Below the pieces are notes generated by a model. It searched no databases. It saw only the letters and a program-made list of their open reading frames with translations, and had not been told where the DNA came from. Below, one piece after another: positions 24,183-32,920 of a DNA stretch of 64,000 nucleotides. This DNA is from RGIG4034 sp045628945 (GTDB lineage Bacteria; Bacillota; Clostridia; Lachnospirales; Lachnospiraceae). Every line of letters begins with the position of its first letter. Positions within the stretch are counted from its first letter, which is position 1. The position numbers were made by a program, and so were the translations under genes. The DNA lies in NCBI GenBank assembly GCA_045628945.1, contig JAZQQG010000046.1, forward strand, positions 1-64,000, given 5' to 3'.

Positions 24183-25952
24183 TTATTGAATCGTAATTGA
24201 AGTAATGGTTAGTTTTTTGCCGTAAACAATAATCCCGATATCACCGATGGTTGCATTCCCGCCGATGGAACTGTTCCAATCCGCACCGGTGACGGTGAGG
24301 GTATTGCCACTCGCAGAGCACTGGCAGCACCAGTTCTGATCGATGGCAACATTGCCGGAAAAGGTAACCGTAATCTTCCAATTTGCTTTGTCGGAAGAGC
24401 CGGTATTCTTTAAGCTGACATTCAACTGATAGTAATCATTCGTACCGTCATTCCAGGTATTGGAGGAAGAGACGTCCGCCGTGCAATTGGCCCCGGAACC
24501 GCTTCCGGAGATGTTGTCCGGATTGCCGGACCACTCTCCGCCTCCGGAACTGCCGGAGCTTCCGGAATCCCCGGAGCCGCTGTCGTCCGAACCGTAGTCG
24601 GTGGTGCCCACCTTTTCCAGATCTCCGTTCATCATCTTAATGAACCATTTGCCGGAGTCCGAGAGATCCTTCGTCGTCCAGCCGGAGGTCTTGCTTGTCT
24701 TAATTAAGGAACAGGTCTCGTTCTTATTGGACAGCTGCCAGATACAGGAGCTGATTCCCAGATCATCCAGCAACTGCATCCACTTGGCTGCTTCCTTCTC
24801 ATTGATGTTACCGCTTCCGGAAGCATTGCAGATTCCATACTCGGTAACAAAGATCGGAAGACCGCTCTTATGTGCCGAAGCGCATTTCTTGCGAAGATCG
24901 TCCTTGTGGGTATCCGCATAGAAATGCAGGGTGTACATGATGTTATCGTACTTTGTAATGGGATCCTTGGCGGCCTTGTCCACATCCTGACTCCAGGTCG
25001 GCGTACCGACAATCACGATACCATCCTCGTCATTCTCGCGAATCACACCGATGACTTCCTCTGCGTACTTCTTGATGGTCGACCAGGAGGTACCGCCGTT
25101 GGGCTCATTACAGATTTCATAGAAAACATTGTCGTTGTCCGCATACTTCTCGGACATATACTTAAAGAATTCCTTGGCTTCTTTTTTGTGTGTGGTCGGA
25201 TCGTTGTCATTCAGAATATGCCAGTCGATAATACAGTAAAGGCCAAGCTCGGTACACCAGTCCACCAGTTGACAGACCGTATCCCGCTGTGCCTGCTGTC
25301 CTTTGGCATCCTTCGTGGTATAGCCTGCATATTCCTCGGTATATACCGCGATTCGGAAAATCTGAATTCCCCACTCGTCCTGCATGGTCTGCAGGGCCTT
25401 TTTATTATTAAATTCCGGGAACCATACAATACCGAAGCTGCTGACACCCTTTAACTGTACCGGATTGCCGTTTTGGTCCACCAGGTCTGCACCGCTAACC
25501 GCAAGTTTTCCGTAGGTTGCCACCGGCGTTCCGTTGGGCGTGGTCGGCTTCTTATCGGAATCCTTCTTGTCCGTATCCGTCTTGCCGGAGTCTTTCTTGC
25601 CGGAGTCTTTCTTATCGGAGTCTTTCTTACCTGTGTCCGTCTGATCGGAATCTGTTTTGCCATCGGTAGCGGAAGTATCCTCCTTCGAGGTCTCGTCTCC
25701 TTCCTCCACCGTCTCGTCGGTAAGCTCCTCCTCTGGATTCAATTCCTCCGATTCTTCCCCGGTTAAGCTATCCTCCCCGGTCATTCCTTCCGTCTGCGGA
25801 TTCTGGATATCCCCCGCATCCGTTCCGTTTATATTCTCTTCCGAAAGCGTGGGATTCAGCTTGGAGGGTCCTTTTTTACCACAGCCGGCAAGGGCAAGAA
25901 CCACTACCAGTACCAGGCACAGGAATCCTCTGTACAGTTTTCTTTTTTTCAT
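24183..25952 (-). CDS. GH5 endoglucanase lipoprotein with C-terminal CBM2-like module
   Basis: A 589-residue secreted glucanase tethered by a lipobox (LAGC, Cys24). Residues 40-140 are an acidic/Lys-rich linker with repeats; ~145-450 are a GH5 domain with acid/base Glu283 (CNEPNGG) and nucleophile Glu371 (FVTEYGIC), plus IIDWH and TLHFYAD; 453-487 are a Ser/Gly linker; 488-589 resemble a CBM2-type cellulose-binding module (NWKITVTFSG, then WNSSIGGNATIGDIGI). Likely cuts beta-1,4-glucans. The ATG overlaps the mfd stop by one base (TAATG), an unusual link to a repair gene. The ribosome site AGGAG is about ten bases upstream. Confidence 0.9.
   Translation of the reverse strand: MKKRKLYRGFLCLVLVVVLALAGCGKKGPSKLNPTLSEENINGTDAGDIQNPQTEGMTGEDSLTGEESEELNPEEELTDETVEEGDETSKEDTSATDGKTDSDQTDTGKKDSDKKDSGKKDSGKTDTDKKDSDKKPTTPNGTPVATYGKLAVSGADLVDQNGNPVQLKGVSSFGIVWFPEFNNKKALQTMQDEWGIQIFRIAVYTEEYAGYTTKDAKGQQAQRDTVCQLVDWCTELGLYCIIDWHILNDNDPTTHKKEAKEFFKYMSEKYADNDNVFYEICNEPNGGTSWSTIKKYAEEVIGVIRENDEDGIVIVGTPTWSQDVDKAAKDPITKYDNIMYTLHFYADTHKDDLRKKCASAHKSGLPIFVTEYGICNASGSGNINEKEAAKWMQLLDDLGISSCIWQLSNKNETCSLIKTSKTSGWTTKDLSDSGKWFIKMMNGDLEKVGTTDYGSDDSGSGDSGSSGSSGGGEWSGNPDNISGSGSGANCTADVSSSNTWNDGTNDYYQLNVSLKNTGSSDKANWKITVTFSGNVAIDQNWCCQCSASGNTLTVTGADWNSSIGGNATIGDIGIIVYGKKLTITSITIQ
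25555..25650 (-). repeat. Short tandem repeats coding the Lys-Asp-Ser linker of the GH5 protein
   Basis: Imperfect 15-base units on the reverse strand code repeated KKDSG, KKDSD and KTDTD pentapeptides. Such repeats can change copy number between strains. Confidence 0.75.
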
Positions 25953-28900
25953 TATGATTTCTCTCCTGTCGATTCAAACAGTAATTGCATATCCTTCATA
26001 AGTTGCAGCAAGGTATCCAGTGCCTGATCCTCGTCCTTTTCCGTATGACCGGTCGGGGCAAGCTTCAGCACAAAAATCGGTTCCTTCTGCATTGTCATCG
26101 TAAGCTTTCCGCTGTAGACAGACATTAATTTGGGTAACACGTCGACCTGCACCGGCGCCGTGGGAAGCATCTTCATTCGGATCGAGGAAGTCGATCCCTT
26201 GATCTCGGTGAGGAAGCGCTCGTGGGCCTTCATTCGTAAATAAGAAATCCGAATCAGGTTGTCTGCGGATCGCGGAACCTTCCCAAAACGGTCGAGCAAT
26301 TCTCCGCGCATCTCATCGCATTCGTCCTCCGACTCCAACATGGCAATCCGCTTGTAGATTTCCAGTTTCTGTTCTTCGTTCAGAATATAATCTGCCGGGA
26401 TGAACGCATTGATGTTTAAGTCGACCAGGGTCTGATAATCCATCGTAGCCGGGATTCCCTTGCGGACACGCACGGCTTCGTTTAACATCTTGCAATACAG
26501 GTCGTAGCCAACCGCCGCCATATGTCCGTGCTGACTGGTGCCCAGAATGTTTCCGGCACCGCGAATCTCCAGATCGCGCATGGCAATCTTGAAACCGCTT
26601 CCGAGGTCCGTAAATTCACGGATTGCCGCCAGACGTTTCTCCGCAATCTCCCGCAGCATTTTGTCTCGCTTGTACATAAGAAACGCATAGGAGGTTCGAT
26701 TGCTTCGACCGACACGACCGCGAAGCTGATAGAGCTGGGACAGACCCATCTGGTCGGAGTCATGAATAATAATCGTATTTACATTCGAGATATCCAGACC
26801 GGTCTCGATAATCGTCGTGGAAACGAGCACATCGATCTCCCCGTTAATGAAATCGTACATAATATGCTCAAGTTCGCTCTCCTTCATCTGGCCGTGTGCA
26901 TAAGCCACATTGGCCTCGGGAACCATATTCTGAATGGCGGCGGCACATTCGCCGATTCCTGCCACACGATTGAACACATAGTAGACCTGGCCGCCTCGGG
27001 ACAACTCTCGTACAATGGCCTCACGCACCATTTCTTCATTGTATTCCATGACGTAGGTCTGAATCGGCTGACGCTCATCCGGAGCTTCCTCTAAGACACT
27101 CATATCACGAATACCCGCTAAGGACATATGAAGGGTACGGGGAATCGGCGTCGCCGTCAGCGTCAGTACATCAATATTCTCACGAAGCTTCTTAATCTTT
27201 TCCTTATGGCTGACACCGAAACGCTGCTCCTCGTCAATGACCAGAAGTCCCAGATCTTTGAACTGCACGTCGGCCGACAGCAAACGATGCGTACCGATGA
27301 CAATATCCGACATTCCTTTTCGCAAACGTTCAATGGATTCCTTCTGCTGGGAAGGCGATCGGAAGCGGCAGAGCAGTTCCACCGACACCGGATAATCCTT
27401 CATACGCTGCAAAAAAGTATTGTAATGCTGCTGCGCAAGAATGGTGGTCGGCACCAGAAAAGCCACTTGTTTCCCATCCTGCACCGCCTTAAAGGCCGCA
27501 CGAATCGCAATCTCGGTCTTGCCAAAACCCACGTCGCCGCAGATCAGTCGATCCATGATCTTCGTGCTCTCCATATCGGCCTTCGTCGCTTCAATTGCGG
27601 TTAACTGATCCTCCGTCTCTTCAAACGGAAACATCTCCTCAAATTCCCGCTGCCATACATTGTCCTTACTGAAGCAGAAGCCGGTAGCCTCCCGACGGGA
27701 CGCGTAGAGTCTCACCAGATCGTCCGCAATCTCGTTCACCGCCTGACGAACCTTGCTCTTGGTCTTCGTCCATTCCTGGGTACCGAGCTTACTGATCTTC
27801 GGAGCCTTCTCGGCATCCGCGGAGGAATATTTCTGCAACACATCCAAACCGGTCGCGGGAACATACAGTACCCCGCTGTCACGATACTCGATGCGCATAT
27901 AATCTCGAACCGTTTTCTCGACCTCCACCTTCTCGATGCCCTTATAGACCCCGAGTCCGTGGTTCTCATGCACGACGTAATCGCCGATTTTTAACTGTGA
28001 AAAATCCTTAAGCTTCGTGCCCTTGTGTTCCTGATACTTCTTTCTCTTCTTGCGAACCGCACCGAAAATATCCGTATCCGAGATGACCACAAGCTTAAGC
28101 ATCGGATATTCGAAGCCCTTGGACAGATGTCCGTAGAAGGTCATAATCTCTCCGGGCAAAAGAACATGGTCTCGATCCTCCGAATAGAACGCAATCAGCT
28201 CCTCGTCCGTCAAATCCTTCGCCAGACGTTCCGCACGTGTTCTCGAACCGCTGATCAAAAGAATACGATACCCGTTTTTCTTATAGGTGGCGAGATCCTT
28301 TGTCAGAGTCTCAAAGCTGTTATTGTAGGGGGCCACGCTCTTTACCTGAACGGAGCGGGTGACCTCGAAGTGAATCGGAAGTCCCGAGGACTCCAGGGCC
28401 GCCAGGGCCAACACGCAGGAGCGTTCCAGCTCCCCGAAGGTCTCACCTGCAGAACGAAGAATCTCCATCTGGCCCGGAATCAGGTATCCCTTCTCCACCC
28501 GGGCCTTCATGCTCTCCCGGAATTCCTGTTCCACCGCATTGGCATGCTCCTTGACACGCAAGGGCTCATCCAGAATAACGATACACTTTTCTTTATCAAA
28601 AAGAGACAGGAAGGTGCCCGCCTCCGGATAGAAATAACGAATATAGCTATCCAGATTCATATAGGATTGCAGTTCAATGACCTGGTCGCGCAGCATCTCC
28701 ATCTGCTGTGAGATTCGATGAGCTTCCTCGGTATGAAACTCCTTGCGGAGGGCATCACTTATTTTTTTACCGTCGGCAAGAATTCGATTCAGGCCCTCCT
28801 GAATGCGATCCTCATCCAGAACCATTTCGGTGGCCGGGAAAATCGTAACCGACGACATCGCCTCAATGGAACGCTGACTCTCAATATCGAACTTACGAAT

Positions 28901-29497
28901 CGACTCGACATCATCGCCCCAGAGCTCGATTCGATAGGGATTCTCCTCCGTCAGATCGAAGACATCGATAATGTCACCACGGACGGCAAACTGTCCGGGA
29001 GCCTCAACCTGATAGGCCTTCTCATAGCCCATTGCCGCCAGATTACGCGAAAAGTCCTTCAGATTCAGTGCACGTCCGACCCGCGCACCGGTAATATGAT
29101 TCAGATAGACCTGAACCGGCACCTGAAACTGCATCAGCGCATCAAAGGTCGTAATAACCGTACAGGGCTTGCCCTCTAAAAGTCTTCGAATCACGCGGAT
29201 TCGGTCCATAACAAGATTATTGCTGTGAATATCCGCCTGGTAAAAGATCAGATCCTTTGCCGGATAATACAGGGTCTCCCGGTCGTAGAGGAGCGCATCC
29301 TCATAGAGTTCGCGTGCCTTCTGCTCACTGAAGGTTGCAATAATTCGCTGCTCGTAGCCGGCGCCCAGTCCATCCGCGATATGTAGTTTTTGTGCATCCA
29401 CACAACCGGTTACCAAAACGCGCTGTCCCTTGCGAAGTGCCGTGGACATCTCGTCGTAACCGCCCAATTCCCGGATTGGATTCCGTAAAATCTGCAT
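25952..29497 (-). CDS. mfd: Transcription-repair coupling factor
   Basis: Removes RNA polymerase stalled at DNA damage and recruits UvrA. The 1181-residue protein has the full family length: a UvrB-like N-terminal half, the RNA-polymerase-interacting module (LKIGDYVVHENHGLGVYKGIE), and the RecG-like motor with Walker A (GDVGFGKTEIA) and DEEQ box (LLVIDEEQRFGVSHKE), then a long C-terminal regulatory domain. The start overlaps the pth stop by one base and the stop overlaps the GH5 start by one base, so pth-mfd-GH5 are translationally linked. Confidence 0.98.
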   Translation of the reverse strand: MQILRNPIRELGGYDEMSTALRKGQRVLVTGCVDAQKLHIADGLGAGYEQRIIATFSEQKARELYEDALLYDRETLYYPAKDLIFYQADIHSNNLVMDRIRVIRRLLEGKPCTVITTFDALMQFQVPVQVYLNHITGARVGRALNLKDFSRNLAAMGYEKAYQVEAPGQFAVRGDIIDVFDLTEENPYRIELWGDDVESIRKFDIESQRSIEAMSSVTIFPATEMVLDEDRIQEGLNRILADGKKISDALRKEFHTEEAHRISQQMEMLRDQVIELQSYMNLDSYIRYFYPEAGTFLSLFDKEKCIVILDEPLRVKEHANAVEQEFRESMKARVEKGYLIPGQMEILRSAGETFGELERSCVLALAALESSGLPIHFEVTRSVQVKSVAPYNNSFETLTKDLATYKKNGYRILLISGSRTRAERLAKDLTDEELIAFYSEDRDHVLLPGEIMTFYGHLSKGFEYPMLKLVVISDTDIFGAVRKKRKKYQEHKGTKLKDFSQLKIGDYVVHENHGLGVYKGIEKVEVEKTVRDYMRIEYRDSGVLYVPATGLDVLQKYSSADAEKAPKISKLGTQEWTKTKSKVRQAVNEIADDLVRLYASRREATGFCFSKDNVWQREFEEMFPFEETEDQLTAIEATKADMESTKIMDRLICGDVGFGKTEIAIRAAFKAVQDGKQVAFLVPTTILAQQHYNTFLQRMKDYPVSVELLCRFRSPSQQKESIERLRKGMSDIVIGTHRLLSADVQFKDLGLLVIDEEQRFGVSHKEKIKKLRENIDVLTLTATPIPRTLHMSLAGIRDMSVLEEAPDERQPIQTYVMEYNEEMVREAIVRELSRGGQVYYVFNRVAGIGECAAAIQNMVPEANVAYAHGQMKESELEHIMYDFINGEIDVLVSTTIIETGLDISNVNTIIIHDSDQMGLSQLYQLRGRVGRSNRTSYAFLMYKRDKMLREIAEKRLAAIREFTDLGSGFKIAMRDLEIRGAGNILGTSQHGHMAAVGYDLYCKMLNEAVRVRKGIPATMDYQTLVDLNINAFIPADYILNEEQKLEIYKRIAMLESEDECDEMRGELLDRFGKVPRSADNLIRISYLRMKAHERFLTEIKGSTSSIRMKMLPTAPVQVDVLPKLMSVYSGKLTMTMQKEPIFVLKLAPTGHTEKDEDQALDTLLQLMKDMQLLFESTGEKS

Positions 29498-30072
29498 TAT
29501 CTTACTACCTTCGTATTGTATCGATTCATTGCATCATCGGTTCGATCGGACATCATGAGGAGTAAAGCCTCCATGGCATTGGCAATCGCCTCATCCAGAT
29601 TCTTTTTGTCCTCACCGGCAAAATGACCAAGCACCCAATCCTTCAGATCGAACTGCTTCGGCTTCTCACCCACACCCATTTTAATGCGGGAAAAGCCTTC
29701 CGTGCCCAGATGAAGAATAATGTTCTTCAAGCCGTTATGCCCGCCGGCACTCCCCTTCTTACGAATGCGAATCTGACCGGGATCCAGACTGATATCATCA
29801 CTGATGACAATCACTTCCTCCTCCGAATCGAGATGATAGTAATCCACGATTTCCCGAAGGCTCTCTCCGCTCAGATTCATATAGGTCTGGGGTTTTGCAA
29901 GGATAACCTTCTGCCCGTCAATAACGCCCTTCCCGATGATTGCCTTATGCTTCTTCTCCGACACACTGATTCCATATTTCGCCGCCAGTGCGTCAATCAG
30001 CATAAAGCCAACATTATGTCTTGTATTCTCATACTCTTTGCCGGGATTTCCCAGGCCTGCAATTAAGTACAT
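29497..30072 (-). CDS. pth: Peptidyl-tRNA hydrolase
   Basis: Recycles peptidyl-tRNA released from ribosomes. The 191-residue protein matches the family: AGLGNPGKEYENTRHNVGFML with the catalytic His20, KPQTYMNLSG, and GSAGGHNGLKNI. The start at 30072 has AGGAG six bases upstream. pth-mfd adjacency is common in Firmicutes. No terminator is visible in the 30 bases after the SGNH gene upstream, so the acylation operon may read into pth. Confidence 0.97.
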   Translation of the reverse strand: MYLIAGLGNPGKEYENTRHNVGFMLIDALAAKYGISVSEKKHKAIIGKGVIDGQKVILAKPQTYMNLSGESLREIVDYYHLDSEEEVIVISDDISLDPGQIRIRKKGSAGGHNGLKNIILHLGTEGFSRIKMGVGEKPKQFDLKDWVLGHFAGEDKKNLDEAIANAMEALLLMMSDRTDDAMNRYNTKVVR

Positions 30073-30102
30073 AGCGCTCTCCTGTAGCGGTCCTTGCTAC
30101 TA

Positions 30103-31143
30103 TCAATTCAGGATAGTCTCATAATCGAATGCCCGATAGGTCTCACGAATTCTATTAATGAGTTCTTGATAATTCGTAGCAGTCACCAAATGATTCTCCG
30201 TCTGTATATCTCTAAATAGTAACGAATTAATCTCCGGCGAATAATGAATTACATCTTTGTAATAATCCAGATTGGTAGTAATCGTTAGCTCATCGATATA
30301 ACTATACAAACGAACATTTTCATACTGCGTCAATTCTCGAAAAGCCATCTCGATTATCTCCATCGTTTCATCCCAATCTTCCTCACTCCTCGATGCCCAG
30401 TTCAGAGCACTCATAGGAGGAAAATATAACACAAATTCCGTATTCGGATTCTCAAGAATAAACTTCACAAAATACTTCTCAATATTCTCTTTCTCGTTTT
30501 TCCGCATTTGATCTGTTAAATGCGATTCATAAGGAACAGCTAACTGACTATCATATGCTGCCAAAGCATACTCTCTGCCATACCGGATCCCTGAATAATC
30601 ATAGTAGGTCGAAAAATCCATTTTTTCACGACCCTGTATGGTATTCCTTATTCCTCTACGAGCAAACTCTACCGTTGAGAGATTGAAAATATATTTCCAA
30701 TCATTTAAATAATTATTGTCGTATAGAAAAAATGGATAATCATAACCTTCGTACCACTCATTCGTTCCGCTTGTTAATCGTCCGTAGTTGATTGAGAAAA
30801 ACATAAGTTTGATATGATCATTATTCGCAAACGCGGTCTCCATCGCTCTTCCATACTCTACCGGATTAGCACCTGGATAGATAACCTTAACTGCATCAAC
30901 ATGAAATGCTTCATTGAAATCCGCCAAACTACCATACTCATCATAGGAAGTACCTAACATTACTGCATCGTAATCAAAATTCCGAAGAATTCCATCATTG
31001 ATCCAACGATTATCCCCCCATTCATAGCCAAATGATTTCATGGGCTTTCTATAGTGAAAAAAAGGATCCACTACAACTATCAACCCTCCCAGGAGAATTG
31101 TTGGAATAAATACTATTATCAATTTTATGATTAATTTTTTCAT
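30103..31143 (-). CDS. Membrane-anchored SGNH-like protein, partner of the MBOAT (DltD/AlgX-like role)
   Basis: A 346-residue protein with an N-terminal membrane segment (IIKLIIVFIPTILLGGLIVVV) and an extracellular body. An early YDAVMLGTSYDEYG resembles the nucleophile region of SGNH-type partners of MBOAT acyltransferases; YSPEINSLLF near the end may hold the His. The family is not named with certainty. The in-frame GTG at 31146 overlaps the MBOAT stop; ATG 31143 is preferred, though the ribosome site is weak (CAGGA). It is the last gene of the MaoC-SDR-FkbH-ACP-MBOAT operon and probably takes the acyl group from the MBOAT or transfers it to the glycan. Confidence 0.7.
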   Translation of the reverse strand: MKKLIIKLIIVFIPTILLGGLIVVVDPFFHYRKPMKSFGYEWGDNRWINDGILRNFDYDAVMLGTSYDEYGSLADFNEAFHVDAVKVIYPGANPVEYGRAMETAFANNDHIKLMFFSINYGRLTSGTNEWYEGYDYPFFLYDNNYLNDWKYIFNLSTVEFARRGIRNTIQGREKMDFSTYYDYSGIRYGREYALAAYDSQLAVPYESHLTDQMRKNEKENIEKYFVKFILENPNTEFVLYFPPMSALNWASRSEEDWDETMEIIEMAFRELTQYENVRLYSYIDELTITTNLDYYKDVIHYSPEINSLLFRDIQTENHLVTATNYQELINRIRETYRAFDYETILN

Positions 31144-31145
31144 CA

Positions 31146-32669
31146 CTAAAATCCTGCATAAATAAAGTTGCTAACTGATCCCAAAATAGTAAATGCAACA
31201 GACAATACCACAACCCAGTAAATGCACCAACGTAGCAACAACGGTTTGGTATTTATCACCTCAACGGTCTTTCGTCCGGAATACAAAATATACTCCTCAA
31301 ACACCATATTAATCACAGCAATGAGCAATAATATGACACCTAACACGCCACCAAATCCCATCAACGAAACTCCATGCATATGAATCGTTGAATAGAGCCC
31401 CATTGGTGAGAGGCTTACATGATTTGAGAAAATGCAACGCAACACCCGAATTCCCGATGCAATGGATTCCGCTTTAAAAAAGACAAAACCAACTGTAAGC
31501 AACAGAATTGTTCGAATAACACGAAAAGCATCAAACCACACCTTTTTCTCCAGATGAAAGCGTTGCCGCAAGGTTGCAAAGAATGGTTCCATAATCTGCC
31601 CCATTACAATGATAAACCAGAACCACAAACCTTCGCCCAGAACATATTTCCAATCACTTCCATGCCAGATGCCCATTGCAGTCCACACAAAAAACATTGC
31701 AATATAGGAAGGCACTTTTTTTCCTTGCTTTTTACCAAAGATTTTCTTCGCTCTTGTTCCAACCGCTATCAAAAAGCGTGACTTCAATAGCGGATTCATA
31801 ATATAGTCGCGTAAAAAACTACCTAAAGTAATATGCCAACGATTCCAAAACTCTCGAACATTTTTAGACAACAACGGCGCATCAAAATTCTCCGTTAATG
31901 TAATCCCCATACATTGGGAAATTCCGATAACGATATCCATGCATCCAGAAAAATCCGCATACAACACAAAGAGATACAAAACAGCAGACATCGCTACCCA
32001 TACCCCATTGTATTCGGAAGGATTATAGAAAATCGCATCCACCAAAATTGCCAACCGACCGGCCACCAAGAGTTTCTTGCACAGTCCCCAAGCTGTACGT
32101 TTTAGACCGTTAACAACTCTTGCATATTCAAATCGATGTTCCGCGAACAGTTGCGCTCCCAGTTGCCCATGCCGCGAGATAGGTCCGGAAATCATCTGCG
32201 GGAAGAAAATCATATACAGAAGTAATTTCAACGGATTATTTTCACTTATCGTTACACTCCAATAAACATCCAAAAGATAGGAAATCATCTGAAGTGTATA
32301 GAAACTAATTGCAAACGGAGCAACAAAATGGACATGCTGTATTTTGGTCTTGGGCCAAAAAAGTCTAATTGTATCTATTCCTAGATTTGTATATTTCAAA
32401 ATCGCCAAAATAGCTATGTTGGTTATGAGTATCGCTACTACAACCAGTTTTTTGTGCCTTGAACTCTCTTTTGAAATATAATGCGCTCCCCAATAAGTAC
32501 TCAACCAACCAATTGCCACGTATATCAATGCGTAAAAAGGGCAGTTTAGGATATAGAATCCTATACTACCCCCTAGTAACATAATCCATTGTAGCGATTT
32601 TGGAACAATCAGATAAAGAACCAAAAAAGCAAACAATACGATATAAAACAAGCAAGATGTAATCTCCAT
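31146..32669 (-). CDS. MBOAT family membrane O-acyltransferase (DltB/AlgI-like)
   Basis: A 507-residue polytopic protein with about eleven hydrophobic segments. DltB/AlgI hallmarks are FFPQMISGPISR (156-166), YADFSGCMDI (237-246), NFDAPLLSKNVREFWNRWHITLGSFLRDYI in pieces (261-290), and the conserved catalytic His336 in GIWHGSDWKY. Such proteins move acyl groups from an intracellular carrier to an extracellular polymer or sugar. It follows a dedicated acyl carrier protein by 11 bases, as DltB neighbours DltC, and precedes an SGNH partner. Confidence 0.93.
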   Translation of the reverse strand: MEITSCLFYIVLFAFLVLYLIVPKSLQWIMLLGGSIGFYILNCPFYALIYVAIGWLSTYWGAHYISKESSRHKKLVVVAILITNIAILAILKYTNLGIDTIRLFWPKTKIQHVHFVAPFAISFYTLQMISYLLDVYWSVTISENNPLKLLLYMIFFPQMISGPISRHGQLGAQLFAEHRFEYARVVNGLKRTAWGLCKKLLVAGRLAILVDAIFYNPSEYNGVWVAMSAVLYLFVLYADFSGCMDIVIGISQCMGITLTENFDAPLLSKNVREFWNRWHITLGSFLRDYIMNPLLKSRFLIAVGTRAKKIFGKKQGKKVPSYIAMFFVWTAMGIWHGSDWKYVLGEGLWFWFIIVMGQIMEPFFATLRQRFHLEKKVWFDAFRVIRTILLLTVGFVFFKAESIASGIRVLRCIFSNHVSLSPMGLYSTIHMHGVSLMGFGGVLGVILLLIAVINMVFEEYILYSGRKTVEVINTKPLLLRWCIYWVVVLSVAFTILGSVSNFIYAGF

Positions 32670-32680
32670 GATTATTCCAC

Positions 32681-32920
32681 CTAAATTCTGCTTAAAATAA
32701 TATCAACCATCTCACCTACATTTTTCATGGTGTTCACTTCTCCCATGTTAAACTTTATGCCGAAACATTTCTCGATTGCAACGACAAGATTGATATGTTC
32801 AAGACTATCCCAGTCTTCGATATCATTGGAAGTTGTCTCATCGGATACACAAATATCCTCGTCATCAAATACTTCTCGAAACACTTCATTTAACTTAACA
32901 TACAATTCTTCTCTACTCAT
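32681..32920 (-). CDS. Acyl carrier protein of the surface acylation cluster
   Basis: A 79-residue carrier with the phosphopantetheine site Ser39 in DWDSLEHINLV and the acidic helix pattern of ACPs. The start at 32920 is used because GAGGAG lies four to five bases before it; the in-frame ATG at 32938 has no site. It overlaps the FkbH gene by eight bases. With FkbH next to it, its likely load is a glyceryl unit from 1,3-bisphosphoglycerate rather than a fatty acid; this is inference from FkbH biochemistry in polyketide pathways. Confidence 0.93.
   Translation of the reverse strand: MSREELYVKLNEVFREVFDDEDICVSDETTSNDIEDWDSLEHINLVVAIEKCFGIKFNMGEVNTMKNVGEMVDIILSRI

Noticed and set aside
24870..25454. 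Forward open frame of 194 codons over the GH5 gene
   Set aside because: The reverse frame has intact GH5 catalytic motifs; the forward one is a shadow of biased codon use.
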